43,573 nt of DNA from a virus: positions 1-43,573 of IMG/VR virus record IMGVR_UViG_3300031696_000016, one strand, 5' to 3'. The notes under the pieces were generated by a model that saw nothing but the letters and a program-made list of their open reading frames with translations, was not told the DNA's origin and made no database searches. Within the stretch, counting starts at the first letter, position 1; each line of letters begins with the position of its first letter. Shown piece after piece: positions 21,592 to 30,616 of the stretch. The translations under genes were made by a program, and so were the position numbers.

Positions 21592-21786
21592 ATGAGTAAC
21601 ATAACACAATTCCCCGAAAAGTATGCATCTGAAAACAGTATGCTTCAAGACTTAAACGATTTAATACAAGAGTACAACGGCAAGATGACTAACGTAGCTA
21701 TGCTGGGTGTGCTTCAAGCATCTGCTAACTTTGTATTCTTATCTATAGCTCAAGACTCTATGGATTCTGATGAAGGGGATGAGTAA
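21592..21786 (+). CDS. 64-aa protein of unknown function
   Basis: It starts after AAGGATAATTAT, 10 bp behind the RNAP gene. The product is soluble and mainly helical, with an acidic C-terminus (DSMDSDEGDE). Its stop overlaps the MazG-like start (TAATG), so the two are translationally coupled. No family is recognised. Confidence 0.65.
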   Translation: MSNITQFPEKYASENSMLQDLNDLIQEYNGKMTNVAMLGVLQASANFVFLSIAQDSMDSDEGDE

Positions 21787-22118
21787 TGTATATGATCTTT
21801 GAAGAGTTAGAAAACAATGTGATTGATTGGGGTAACCGCAAGGGTATCCTTGGAGATATCTTTGAACATAAAGATCTTGTAGATAGGAGAAGTAAACAGC
21901 TGCTCAAGTTCTCAGAAGAATCTCAAGAGATGGTTAAGGAGATACATGAAGGTGATGTAGATCGAGTACGAGATGAGATGGGAGATGTTCTGGTGACCCT
22001 AGCCATCCAAGCGAACCTATGGGGTTTGTCTCTGACAGAATGTTTAGAGGAAGCCTATAATAAAATTAACGTACGCACTGGTCGTATGGTAGATGGAGTA
22101 TTTGTAAAAGATGAGTAA
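21786..22118 (+). CDS. mazG: MazG-like nucleotide pyrophosphohydrolase
   Basis: 110 aa. The central helices FSEESQEMVKEIHEGD (EExxE metal-binding pattern) and VRDEMGDVLVTLAIQ (ExxD-type second motif), followed by LTECLEEAYNKINVRTGRM, match the all-alpha MazG fold. Such phage enzymes hydrolyse non-canonical or excess NTPs. The older idea that they lower (p)ppGpp is disputed. It is one domain, shorter than bacterial MazG. Confidence 0.85.
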   Translation: MYMIFEELENNVIDWGNRKGILGDIFEHKDLVDRRSKQLLKFSEESQEMVKEIHEGDVDRVRDEMGDVLVTLAIQANLWGLSLTECLEEAYNKINVRTGRMVDGVFVKDE

Positions 22119-22362
22119 TGAAAATAAGTCCTACAATATAGTTCCGGGTATTGACGACATGGAGTACGTTGAGATGTTTAATCTTGACCCAGCCCTTGCG
22201 TATACACCTGAGATCAATGAAGCTATCCTGAGTAAAGTCTGGGAACAGAACTACTCAGGTGCAGTTGCTGAGGGTCTCTCAGAAGAAGAAGCTATGGCTC
22301 ATGCTGAAGCTCAACGAGTATCAGGACGAATGACTGTAGCTAATGCTACGAAAGATAAGTAA
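22111..22362 (+). CDS. 83-aa acidic protein, last rightward gene
   Basis: ATG 22111 overlaps the MazG-like end by 8 bp. The product is acidic, soluble and helical in its second half (EAILSKVWEQNYSGAVAEGLSEEEAMAHAEAQRVSG). No family is recognised. It is followed immediately by the convergent terminator. Confidence 0.65.
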   Translation: MSNENKSYNIVPGIDDMEYVEMFNLDPALAYTPEINEAILSKVWEQNYSGAVAEGLSEEEAMAHAEAQRVSGRMTVANATKDK

Positions 22363-22369
22363 TAAAATA

Positions 22370-22451
22370 ACCCCCAAGTATACGTAATGTATACCTGAGG
22401 GTAACGCCTCCTTGGGATCCTTAACTGGATTCCTTGGGGGCTTTCTTTTTT
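22370..22451. terminator. Bidirectional terminator between convergent operons
   Basis: CCCCCAAG (22371-22378) pairs with CTTGGGGG (22433-22440). The plus strand continues CTTTCTTTTTT. On the minus strand the same stem is followed by TTATTTTATT (complement of 22361-22370). Smaller stems lie inside, including GTATAC repeated around 22379-22394 and GGATCC/GGATTCC near 22415-22432. This ends the rightward middle operon and the leftward late operon. Confidence 0.85.
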
Positions 22452-22468
22452 ATTATCTCTTGTTATGT

Positions 22469-25400
22469 TTAATCAGCTTCACGTAATGAATCTAAAGTAT
22501 ACTGATGCACATCCTTAACCTTAGCTCTGATCTTCTTACGACCTTCCTTTGCACGTAACCTTAGTTTCTCAAAGGACTTCGCAAGGTTCTTCACACCACT
22601 ATCGTTAAGAACTGCAAGTGATAACTGATATAGCTCCTTGTTTGTGATAAAATTCCAAGGTTCCTCAATCATACCCTCAGCTTTACTGTCAAGGCTATTC
22701 ACATAGTTAAGAGACCTATGCTCAAGTTCAGAAGAGTAGGTAGAACTATCACTGCCCATACCCTTCAGCTCACTGTAAACATACTTGGCATGGTTAGGGT
22801 CTGCAGGGAAGCCTGAAGGATTACCTTCTGCCAATGAACGTAGGTTCGCAAGGCCTCTGTGAGTAGCCTCACGGATACCTTTCTGCATCTCACCTATAAG
22901 GTCATAGTCTAATGTTGTGTCTAACCAAGCATCGTTTATAGCCTTATAAGCAGACCTAAATGAACCTGCATCTGTTATGATCTCATCATAGACAGGTATC
23001 AAGTAAGGGTCTCTTCCATTCTGGGAAGCACGAAGCTTAGCAAGGTACTTACCAGTGCCTAGTACAACAACAGATGAAGCATCGAAACCAATAGTAGTTT
23101 GAGCTAATACACCTTGACTTGCACCTAAACCTGCAACACCATTCCTATCGTACAATGCTGAGGTATCTATGTCATACGTTGATGTAATCGCAGACTTACT
23201 GGTACCACCTTCACTGATATAGATACCATCCTCACCTGCTGCAAACTTCTTCTTGTTAGTAACATCAAAGAACTGACCTTTCTCATTCCTCTTACGAGTA
23301 CGAGTAATAGCAGCAGACGCTAACTTAGCCTCAGTCATAACAGTACCACTGATAGATGTTTGCTGACCTGTTGGTTGTGTGTAGATGATAGGTTCATTTA
23401 CAAACCCAGCGACTTTCACATAACTCTTAAGCATATTAACATAGTTAACAACATCAGCACCTACAGTAGCCACAAGATTATTCATAAGGGAATCACTAAG
23501 AATCTTTATTGCCTTATCAGTTCCTATTTCACCAGCAAGAAGTCCTATCTCTGAGTTAGGGTTTGATATAACTGCCTTAACAGCATACTGTTTCATACTC
23601 TTTAAGTCTTGACCATAGACAAAAGTAAGAAGCGGAGGCTTGAGGAAGTTCTTCTTATCATCGGTGGCTAACTTAACCAACCTTGTGATCTTTATTGCAT
23701 CCTCAGGGCTAGCTTTACCTATCTCATCGACAGGGTTTGTCAATAAGTTGTGCTTCAGTAAGTCACGGGGGTCACCTGAAATACCTTCAAACTCAGCCAA
23801 TATCCTTGGGGAGTTCTCAGGTCTATACACACCTACTCGAGGCATCATATGTTCCTGACCTAACTGAGTCATAAGACCTGCAAGTCCGTTGGCAATACCA
23901 TCTTGTGCAACCATACGCATCTGAGTTGTGTACGGCTTACCAGACCTGTAGGATTGCATGTAACGTGCAAGCTCTGTAGTAGCTTCCAAGACGTTGATGA
24001 ACTCATCAGGATGAGCTTTGGCATTGGCATCTATAAAGTCCCTAGTGGCCTGTGAAAGGTCAGCTAAGATTGCTTTGAAGTCTTCAAGCTCTGCATTACG
24101 AAGTAAGTTATCAACACCCATGACACCCTGAGGTGTAGACTCAAGTTGCTTAAGGTCTCTTATAGCATTAGCATCTTCAAATGCTAGCAACCAATGTCCA
24201 ACCTCGATACCTATAGCCTCAAGGGATTTAAGCTCAGGGTCATTACCAGACTGCATACGTTTGATTGTATCACGGTACACCGCATCAGGTTTCAAACCAC
24301 CTACCTTAAGCAGGAAAGCAGCTATAGACACAACGATACCAAACTCTTCATCTGTATTAGACATAGGTCTTATACTGTAGAGATGTGGAGAACCAAGCAC
24401 CTGACGTACCATCTTGTGGTTCTGAGGGCTTATGTGGTGCTGATGCATAGTGACACGTGTATTGCCTAACTGTCGTTGAAAGGTAAAGCCTATCTGGTCA
24501 TTCTTGTAGTGAGCTAACGCATTAAGAACTTCCAGTTGGTTGGTGGCATGTTTCTTATACATACCATTCTGCCACTCAGGAGTTCTTGCAAGTTCTAAGA
24601 AATCAGATAGAGTTTTGACATCCATTATCAATAAGATATTATCACCATCGTTTGGAGAGTATCTACGTGCAGCTGAAAGCTTCTTCTTTGCCTCGTTTAG
24701 TTGGTACTCAATCTCGACAGGGATGTTACGTATCTTATCAATACGCTTATGTCCAACATCAAAGAAGTCTGATACAAAAGTAAGGTGGTTGTTAGCTACA
24801 CCTGCAGTAAGGTCAACAGAAGATGCTTCCTCCAGTGCAGAGATACCGAAGCCAAACGCAGCCTTACCACGAATACCCCCAACAACACTCTTAACATTAG
24901 AGTAGAACTTGATTGCATCAGTGATAACATCAACCTGACCCATATCATACTGAGCACCAGTTGTCTTCTTGGTACGTGTACTTGAAGCATACTTAGGCTG
25001 ACCATCCTTAGAAGTCTCCCCGATAATCGGAGGTACTCTAAACTTAGGTGGGGATACCTGACTACTACGTAACTGTAGTGCCTTACGACCTGTAGGTGTT
25101 AGGTTGTACAGTATAGGTTGAGCCTTACCGCCTATCATCTCTCCAACAGCATCAACATAGGATGGGTTGGCTTCCTTATAAGCATGTAGTGCATTGAAAC
25201 CTATGAGTTGATTAGCTTCTCTTGAGAACCTTTTAAACAACTTAGGATCAACTAGGGTATCCATGCCACCTTCACGTACCTGACGGAAACCCTGCCATGC
25301 ATCAGACACAGACCTACCGATATCAACAACAGTCCTTGCCTGACTCTCACTTGCAGCGTCCAGTATACCAATCTGCTTCATAACATCTTCAGGTAGTGTG

Positions 25401-26275
25401 TCAATGACCTCTTGTGGTATGAATGAACCACTGTTGTCAAGCATAGCTTCCACTACTACAAACGAATTGATAAGGTAGTCAGGGTCCATGCGGTACACCC
25501 TGTTGTCATTAGAAACAACAGATGCATCAAGTCCCTGAGGACCTACAAACAAAGACTCTTGTGTCAGTGCATACCTTCCATCTTGATCTAAGGTTGCCTG
25601 ACCTTCTTCAGGTGCTTTAATAAAACCAACATCAAGATCGAACACACTTGCCACACCCTTCTGTATTAATCCAAGACCACTTTCGTACTCAGCCTTAGCT
25701 TCCACAGGGTCAGGGAACCTGTCTGTGTTATCAAAGGATCTGGAAGTACCTATCAGGTCAAAGTCATTCTTAAGTCCTACTAAAGACCTTGCAACAACAG
25801 GGCCATGAACAGGACCCCATATCTTCATAAGATCCTGAGGACCTAAGTAACCAGAGTCTAGTTCAGGTGACGAACCACCTAAGTCAAAGCGTTGTTGCAA
25901 TGACTGTGGTGCTTCCATCTGCTCCTGCCTTTGCTCTAACTCCATAGGATTCAGGTTAGGTTGCATGTACTCAGCTGGTTCATTACCGAAATCCATACTG
26001 GTCTGATTAGGATCAGGTGCAACCCTTTGATCAATGTCTGCAGGGTCAGTGTCAACACCTCCCCATTGGACACCTGATGGTACTGGACCACCTCGCTCTG
26101 TTCCGGGTATGTGCATTTGCTTTTGTGGTGATGAGCTAAAAGGGGCAATCCCTTCGGGGCCTACTTGTTCAGGTGCATTATCAAACACACCCGCCCTCAT
26201 AAGGGCATCAGCAGTATCACTGCTTAGACCTCGCTTAGGTCCACTTTGCTTTAGAGCTGTATACTTACCAGCCAT
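22469..26275 (-). CDS. Putative virion-packaged single-subunit RNA polymerase
   Basis: 1268 aa. I chose ATG 26275 (MAGKYTALK) because GGAGGT lies 7 nt upstream; a TTG 15 bp earlier is part of that site. Ordered RNAP motifs are visible: GNTRV (R607) with PQN ten residues on, like RGRV...NPQG of T7; AQDGIANGLAG (D792); KKNFLKPPLLTFVYG (K875, K879, Y887), with the same -4/+8 spacing as T7 R627-K631-Y639; and PVYDEII (D1097), like the HD of motif C. The A-B and B-C distances (87, 218) lie near T7 (94, 181) and N4 (about 111, 281). The first 400 residues are Pro/Gly/Gln-rich, then unassigned. As the last gene of the ejection cluster, it is probably packaged and injected. Its length is close to the N4 mini-vRNAP core, not the 3500-aa N4 protein. 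Confidence 0.8.
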   Translation of the reverse strand: MAGKYTALKQSGPKRGLSSDTADALMRAGVFDNAPEQVGPEGIAPFSSSPQKQMHIPGTERGGPVPSGVQWGGVDTDPADIDQRVAPDPNQTSMDFGNEPAEYMQPNLNPMELEQRQEQMEAPQSLQQRFDLGGSSPELDSGYLGPQDLMKIWGPVHGPVVARSLVGLKNDFDLIGTSRSFDNTDRFPDPVEAKAEYESGLGLIQKGVASVFDLDVGFIKAPEEGQATLDQDGRYALTQESLFVGPQGLDASVVSNDNRVYRMDPDYLINSFVVVEAMLDNSGSFIPQEVIDTLPEDVMKQIGILDAASESQARTVVDIGRSVSDAWQGFRQVREGGMDTLVDPKLFKRFSREANQLIGFNALHAYKEANPSYVDAVGEMIGGKAQPILYNLTPTGRKALQLRSSQVSPPKFRVPPIIGETSKDGQPKYASSTRTKKTTGAQYDMGQVDVITDAIKFYSNVKSVVGGIRGKAAFGFGISALEEASSVDLTAGVANNHLTFVSDFFDVGHKRIDKIRNIPVEIEYQLNEAKKKLSAARRYSPNDGDNILLIMDVKTLSDFLELARTPEWQNGMYKKHATNQLEVLNALAHYKNDQIGFTFQRQLGNTRVTMHQHHISPQNHKMVRQVLGSPHLYSIRPMSNTDEEFGIVVSIAAFLLKVGGLKPDAVYRDTIKRMQSGNDPELKSLEAIGIEVGHWLLAFEDANAIRDLKQLESTPQGVMGVDNLLRNAELEDFKAILADLSQATRDFIDANAKAHPDEFINVLEATTELARYMQSYRSGKPYTTQMRMVAQDGIANGLAGLMTQLGQEHMMPRVGVYRPENSPRILAEFEGISGDPRDLLKHNLLTNPVDEIGKASPEDAIKITRLVKLATDDKKNFLKPPLLTFVYGQDLKSMKQYAVKAVISNPNSEIGLLAGEIGTDKAIKILSDSLMNNLVATVGADVVNYVNMLKSYVKVAGFVNEPIIYTQPTGQQTSISGTVMTEAKLASAAITRTRKRNEKGQFFDVTNKKKFAAGEDGIYISEGGTSKSAITSTYDIDTSALYDRNGVAGLGASQGVLAQTTIGFDASSVVVLGTGKYLAKLRASQNGRDPYLIPVYDEIITDAGSFRSAYKAINDAWLDTTLDYDLIGEMQKGIREATHRGLANLRSLAEGNPSGFPADPNHAKYVYSELKGMGSDSSTYSSELEHRSLNYVNSLDSKAEGMIEEPWNFITNKELYQLSLAVLNDSGVKNLAKSFEKLRLRAKEGRKKIRAKVKDVHQYTLDSLREAD

Positions 26276-26290
26276 AGGGTTTACCTCCAA

Positions 26291-29200
26291 TTATTTCCAT
26301 TGAGTAACTTCATATAGTCTATGTTTCATTGGGCCTAAAAACGGTAGACTTCCATAGAAACTCTTCATCATCTTAGCATCATCATCTTCAAAGTAGCCTT
26401 CAGCTATCCTGTAGAATCTCTCCACAGTTCCTGCTGCAGCTGCTTCACTTGCAACGTTATTCCACGTCCACTCTGTAAAGTCTCTGCTACTGCTACCATA
26501 AAGTGGTAATAGCATTGGACTACCTATGATACGCTCACCAGTACCTATAAGTCCTGAAGAGTAGATCATACGTAAAACCTTTTCCCTGTCTGTCAAATAG
26601 GGTGAGGGTTCTCCATACTTAAGCTCGTCTTTCATAGCCTGAGACAGGAATCCCATGAACAGCATTGTAGCTGCTGAAGCAAAGGTTGAGTAACGTAATC
26701 CCTTAGAGTACTTAAGACCATCCCACAAACGTGGTAACTGGTTAGCAGTAAACGCTGAGATATATCCATTGAACTGAGTAAGTAACATTAGATGTTGATT
26801 GCTATATGGTATAGGTCTGTTGAATGCATCTGGCATAGGCACTGCTTGGTTTATAAACCGACCAGCTCCTGTCAAGAAGTTACGTTCCCATGTAGACTGA
26901 TCAGCTTGTGACAAACCATCCCAACCAGATCTAGACTTTAAGAAGTTATTGATACGGGTGAATGAAGCTTTCTCAGAAGCTGTAAGCGAACGCCCATCTT
27001 TAACCTTCTTATTCAACTCTTCCATCCGCATTGTATCTTCATTCGTAAGGCTTGAGATATCAGGAAGACCTAGCATCTGGTTAGAGATACGGGTCATTGC
27101 TTCAACATCAATACCTAAGTCCTTAAGCATCTTACGTGATTCCATAAGTTCAGGTGTTGGTTCCTTACCCCTGTAACTCATTATGAGATCCATCTTATCA
27201 ATCAAGAAGTCATTAAAGAATGCAGCTCGTATGTTGCGGTGCATCTGTGTCTGATCTTGTAAGAAGTTAGACTTAAAGAATGCGTCTGCAATATGCTTAG
27301 TCAGCTGGTTAGTTTCAACCATACCTGTTGTGGTTGCTGCCCCTGTCTCTTGGAGACTAAGGCCTACCCTCTGGACAATAGTCTCAGGGGATCCTGCAAA
27401 CATCCTACGAGGATCTTTGACTGAACGTGCAACAGGTTCCTCTTTTGACTTAGCCTTATCCTTAAGCCCTAGTTTCTCAGCTGCACCAGATACCCTAGTG
27501 ATTTCACCAAGGTTAGCTGCGTAAGACGCAAGGGCTTTACCAGCTTGGTAACCTGCAAGACCTATGTTATCAACAAGGACTTTACGTGGTACACCATGGA
27601 ACAGTAGTCCAACCTCAGGGAAAGATGAGACAGCTGCCAGACCTAAGCCTTGCATTGCAGTAAGAAGAGTCAAATATTTCTGAGCTGTCTTTAAGTAGTA
27701 ACTGTCTATACGTTTGTAGTTACCTGACTCAGCATTGATAAGATTACGTACATGGAATGCAGCCTCATTAAACTGAGACTTAGCTTCTGCCTGACGTTCA
27801 GTATCAGTACCTGCTTTAACCATAAGACCTCTGTATAGGTTACGGAAAGCCTGATCCATCACCTCACCATTACGACCAAGGAACTTCATATGAGTCTGAT
27901 ATCGTGAAGACATACGAGACACTTCCTCAACGTTATTGAAGAAGTCTTGCTCAAGGAACTCATCAAAGAGTGCATTGTCAGATAGTCCAAGTGTACGTGA
28001 TTCATATTCAGATGGTGAGATACCACCCTCCATCACGTTAAACTCTTTGTTGTCATCTAAGACTGTATCATTGATGATGTTATCAGCTATCTTAGTTGCT
28101 TGGGTGTGTGACATACGATACTCTTTTGAAAGTAACTGAATGAACCTAGCCTTGTTAGCATCTATGTACTCACGCTTGAACCCCTTATGTCTGAACATAA
28201 AGTCTTGAAGGTTATGGATAAGACTCTTCTTGGCCTTTGCATTAACTTTATTAGTCTCTTCAAATACTCTGTTAAGCATTGCTTCGTACTTGATCAACGA
28301 ACTTTCTAAGGCTTCCCTGTTCTTAAGATACTTTGGGTCTATCTTATCCCAGTTGATCTTAGACATAGCCTGACGTACACCCATAGTCTTCACACCTTTT
28401 CGGTTCTTACGACCTGTGATAGGCGCTAACACTTCTTTGTAGAAAGCATTGATCATATCAGATGCATAAGCTTGCTTAGCTGTGGAGCTACTCAGTGGGT
28501 CACTGTCAAACTTCTTATAGTTATCAACTGCTTTACCTGAAAGAGTTTCATGTGAGGCTTGCTTAACCCTCTGGTACTCTGCAAAGTTACTTCCGTGGAA
28601 GATACCATGCCTTGTGTAACCAAAGACACTTAATAATCTAGCAGCTTCAGAGTCAACCTCAGCCAGCTTAATCATTGCCCGTGATGCAGAAGACCTGAAG
28701 AAGTTCTGGGGGTTCTTTATGAATTCCCAGATATCTTTAGCTCCAAGGAATCCCTCGGGGTTATTATTCCTGTGGGAATTTGCAGCTGATTCCATCATGC
28801 TATCGTTAGATGGCTTACGGCTTCCGTCCGAGTTGTATGCAGATGTACTTTTATCTTTACTGGATAAAGCAGCTTGCTCAACACGAACATTTGCAGAAGA
28901 CTGTAGATCATCAGCCCATTCATCATTAGAACGAACCTTACCCTGCCTCTTAAGTTCTTCTTCTTCGGCATAGTCAAACTTAGTGTTATACCTGTCAGCC
29001 TTAGATGGATCTAAATAGTCAGCGGTTGCACTCCAATCACCTACATCAAATGCAGTCTTGGGTACTGACAATGCACCACCCATGATACCTCCAGCAGCTA
29101 TTGCGTTTATCATACGGTTCTCAACTTCATCGAAGTTCCACTCTTTATCAGAGCCAAGCACAGCAGCTGTGTACTGTGTCATTTCCTGAAGTAGTTCCGT

Positions 29201-30613
29201 ACTACCTTCAAAGACAGCACCTCTTGAGAGCTGACCAGCAACCCTCTTAAATAAAGCACCCTTGACTACTTGATCTTGAGCAAACTTAAAACCATCTTTG
29301 GATAGTTTAGCAAGCTCTAGCTTAGCCATTGAAGCTATCTGCTTCTCAGCAGCAGCTTCTGTCATACCTTTGGCGGTAAGGTGCTTTATAAGTTCTGCCT
29401 TACCACTGCCAGTGAGGAACTGATTAGGACCTATGATACCTTTCAGGCCTAAGCGATCCGCAACCATCATCAGTGCACCAGCACCAATAGCAAGTGGTAA
29501 GTTCTTATCACTTATGTCACCTTCCATTTCATCTAAGACTAAGCCAGTGTACATCATACCTGTTGATGTTGCTCCTAGGGCACCTGCAGTTCCTACAGCA
29601 GCAGCTCCTGCACCTAATGCTCCAACCACAGGGGCAGCTGCCATACCTGCAATAGTCATTGTCATATATGGTAGTGAAGACCCGAAGATAGTTGCAAGGT
29701 AATCTGTTGATTCATTAAAGGAAGACCAATCAACCTGAGTTATATCTGATTGGAGCATAGGCATCTCTGCCATCTCCCTCTCAGCTGTGGCTACATCAGA
29801 TGCAAAGTAAGTTGAAGCATCTTCAAACCCAGCTTCATCAGCCATCTTCCACATAACCTGATCAAAACCTTTGCCGATACCCATCCATGAGACATCCCAG
29901 CTTGCACTCATTGGAGAGTATGCCATGCCCTCAGGATCAGCCCCATCTATACGAGTACGGATACCCTTGTATAGGTCTGGGTTAGCTGCGTACTCTTGCA
30001 TGTTAAAAGCCATAACCTTTTCGATAGGTATGCCACCAGAGTGTGCAGTCTCAGCAGAACGAAGTAACTTTGCAGCCTTCTCCCAATCTGATAACTTATC
30101 AAAGTTAAGGTCACGCATCTCACGTTGGTAGACACCACCCATATACACATCAGATCCATAGGGATCTGTAGTCTCTTTAGACTTACCCATGTATCCGGGG
30201 AGTGCCATACCAGATGCAAGCATCATGTCTGATAAAGCAACACCATCAGGATCATACAGTTCACCAAGTGAACGATCATGAGTGTCAAGCTCGTCACCTG
30301 CGGATACCTTTGTAAAACCATGTCTGTTGGCAAGATCCCAGATGTATTGTGTTGCCAGTTCACCACCAACTTCACCATGTTTAAAGCCAGCATCAGAACC
30401 TTCTGTTATGATTCTGCCAATCTCACGGGTATCAATGTTACCGACACGAACTCGTTGACCTGTCTTAAGGTTCTTAGCTGTATCGCCATCAATCAAGGCC
30501 CAATCGGAATCCCCAAGCCTATAGGAAGGTGCTTGAGATGATCCTTCCTCATCTCCAGTTTTGTAATCTTCAAAAACAGAAGACAAGGCCTCCATCGTAT
30601 CATCTCTAAGCAT
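26291..30613 (-). CDS. Large ejection protein with N-terminal SNase-like nuclease domain
   Basis: 1440 aa, starting after AAGGAATAAAAT. Residues about 30-145 match the staphylococcal nuclease fold: WALIDGDT (D42, D44), GQRVRVGNIDTREI (R56, D61, E64, exactly the R35-D40-E43 spacing of SNase) and DTHDRSLGELYDPDG (R114, like R87). Residues about 308-390 are Ala/Gly-rich and hydrophobic and could enter a membrane. The rest is long, helical and unassigned, ending in hydrophobic segments (YSTFASAATMLFMGFLSQAM). It is probably an internal virion protein, comparable in size and position to T7 gp16. It would reach the host cell, where the nuclease may act on host DNA. Confidence 0.75.
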   Translation of the reverse strand: MLRDDTMEALSSVFEDYKTGDEEGSSQAPSYRLGDSDWALIDGDTAKNLKTGQRVRVGNIDTREIGRIITEGSDAGFKHGEVGGELATQYIWDLANRHGFTKVSAGDELDTHDRSLGELYDPDGVALSDMMLASGMALPGYMGKSKETTDPYGSDVYMGGVYQREMRDLNFDKLSDWEKAAKLLRSAETAHSGGIPIEKVMAFNMQEYAANPDLYKGIRTRIDGADPEGMAYSPMSASWDVSWMGIGKGFDQVMWKMADEAGFEDASTYFASDVATAEREMAEMPMLQSDITQVDWSSFNESTDYLATIFGSSLPYMTMTIAGMAAAPVVGALGAGAAAVGTAGALGATSTGMMYTGLVLDEMEGDISDKNLPLAIGAGALMMVADRLGLKGIIGPNQFLTGSGKAELIKHLTAKGMTEAAAEKQIASMAKLELAKLSKDGFKFAQDQVVKGALFKRVAGQLSRGAVFEGSTELLQEMTQYTAAVLGSDKEWNFDEVENRMINAIAAGGIMGGALSVPKTAFDVGDWSATADYLDPSKADRYNTKFDYAEEEELKRQGKVRSNDEWADDLQSSANVRVEQAALSSKDKSTSAYNSDGSRKPSNDSMMESAANSHRNNNPEGFLGAKDIWEFIKNPQNFFRSSASRAMIKLAEVDSEAARLLSVFGYTRHGIFHGSNFAEYQRVKQASHETLSGKAVDNYKKFDSDPLSSSTAKQAYASDMINAFYKEVLAPITGRKNRKGVKTMGVRQAMSKINWDKIDPKYLKNREALESSLIKYEAMLNRVFEETNKVNAKAKKSLIHNLQDFMFRHKGFKREYIDANKARFIQLLSKEYRMSHTQATKIADNIINDTVLDDNKEFNVMEGGISPSEYESRTLGLSDNALFDEFLEQDFFNNVEEVSRMSSRYQTHMKFLGRNGEVMDQAFRNLYRGLMVKAGTDTERQAEAKSQFNEAAFHVRNLINAESGNYKRIDSYYLKTAQKYLTLLTAMQGLGLAAVSSFPEVGLLFHGVPRKVLVDNIGLAGYQAGKALASYAANLGEITRVSGAAEKLGLKDKAKSKEEPVARSVKDPRRMFAGSPETIVQRVGLSLQETGAATTTGMVETNQLTKHIADAFFKSNFLQDQTQMHRNIRAAFFNDFLIDKMDLIMSYRGKEPTPELMESRKMLKDLGIDVEAMTRISNQMLGLPDISSLTNEDTMRMEELNKKVKDGRSLTASEKASFTRINNFLKSRSGWDGLSQADQSTWERNFLTGAGRFINQAVPMPDAFNRPIPYSNQHLMLLTQFNGYISAFTANQLPRLWDGLKYSKGLRYSTFASAATMLFMGFLSQAMKDELKYGEPSPYLTDREKVLRMIYSSGLIGTGERIIGSPMLLPLYGSSSRDFTEWTWNNVASEAAAAGTVERFYRIAEGYFEDDDAKMMKSFYGSLPFLGPMKHRLYEVTQWK

Positions 30614-30616
30614 ATT

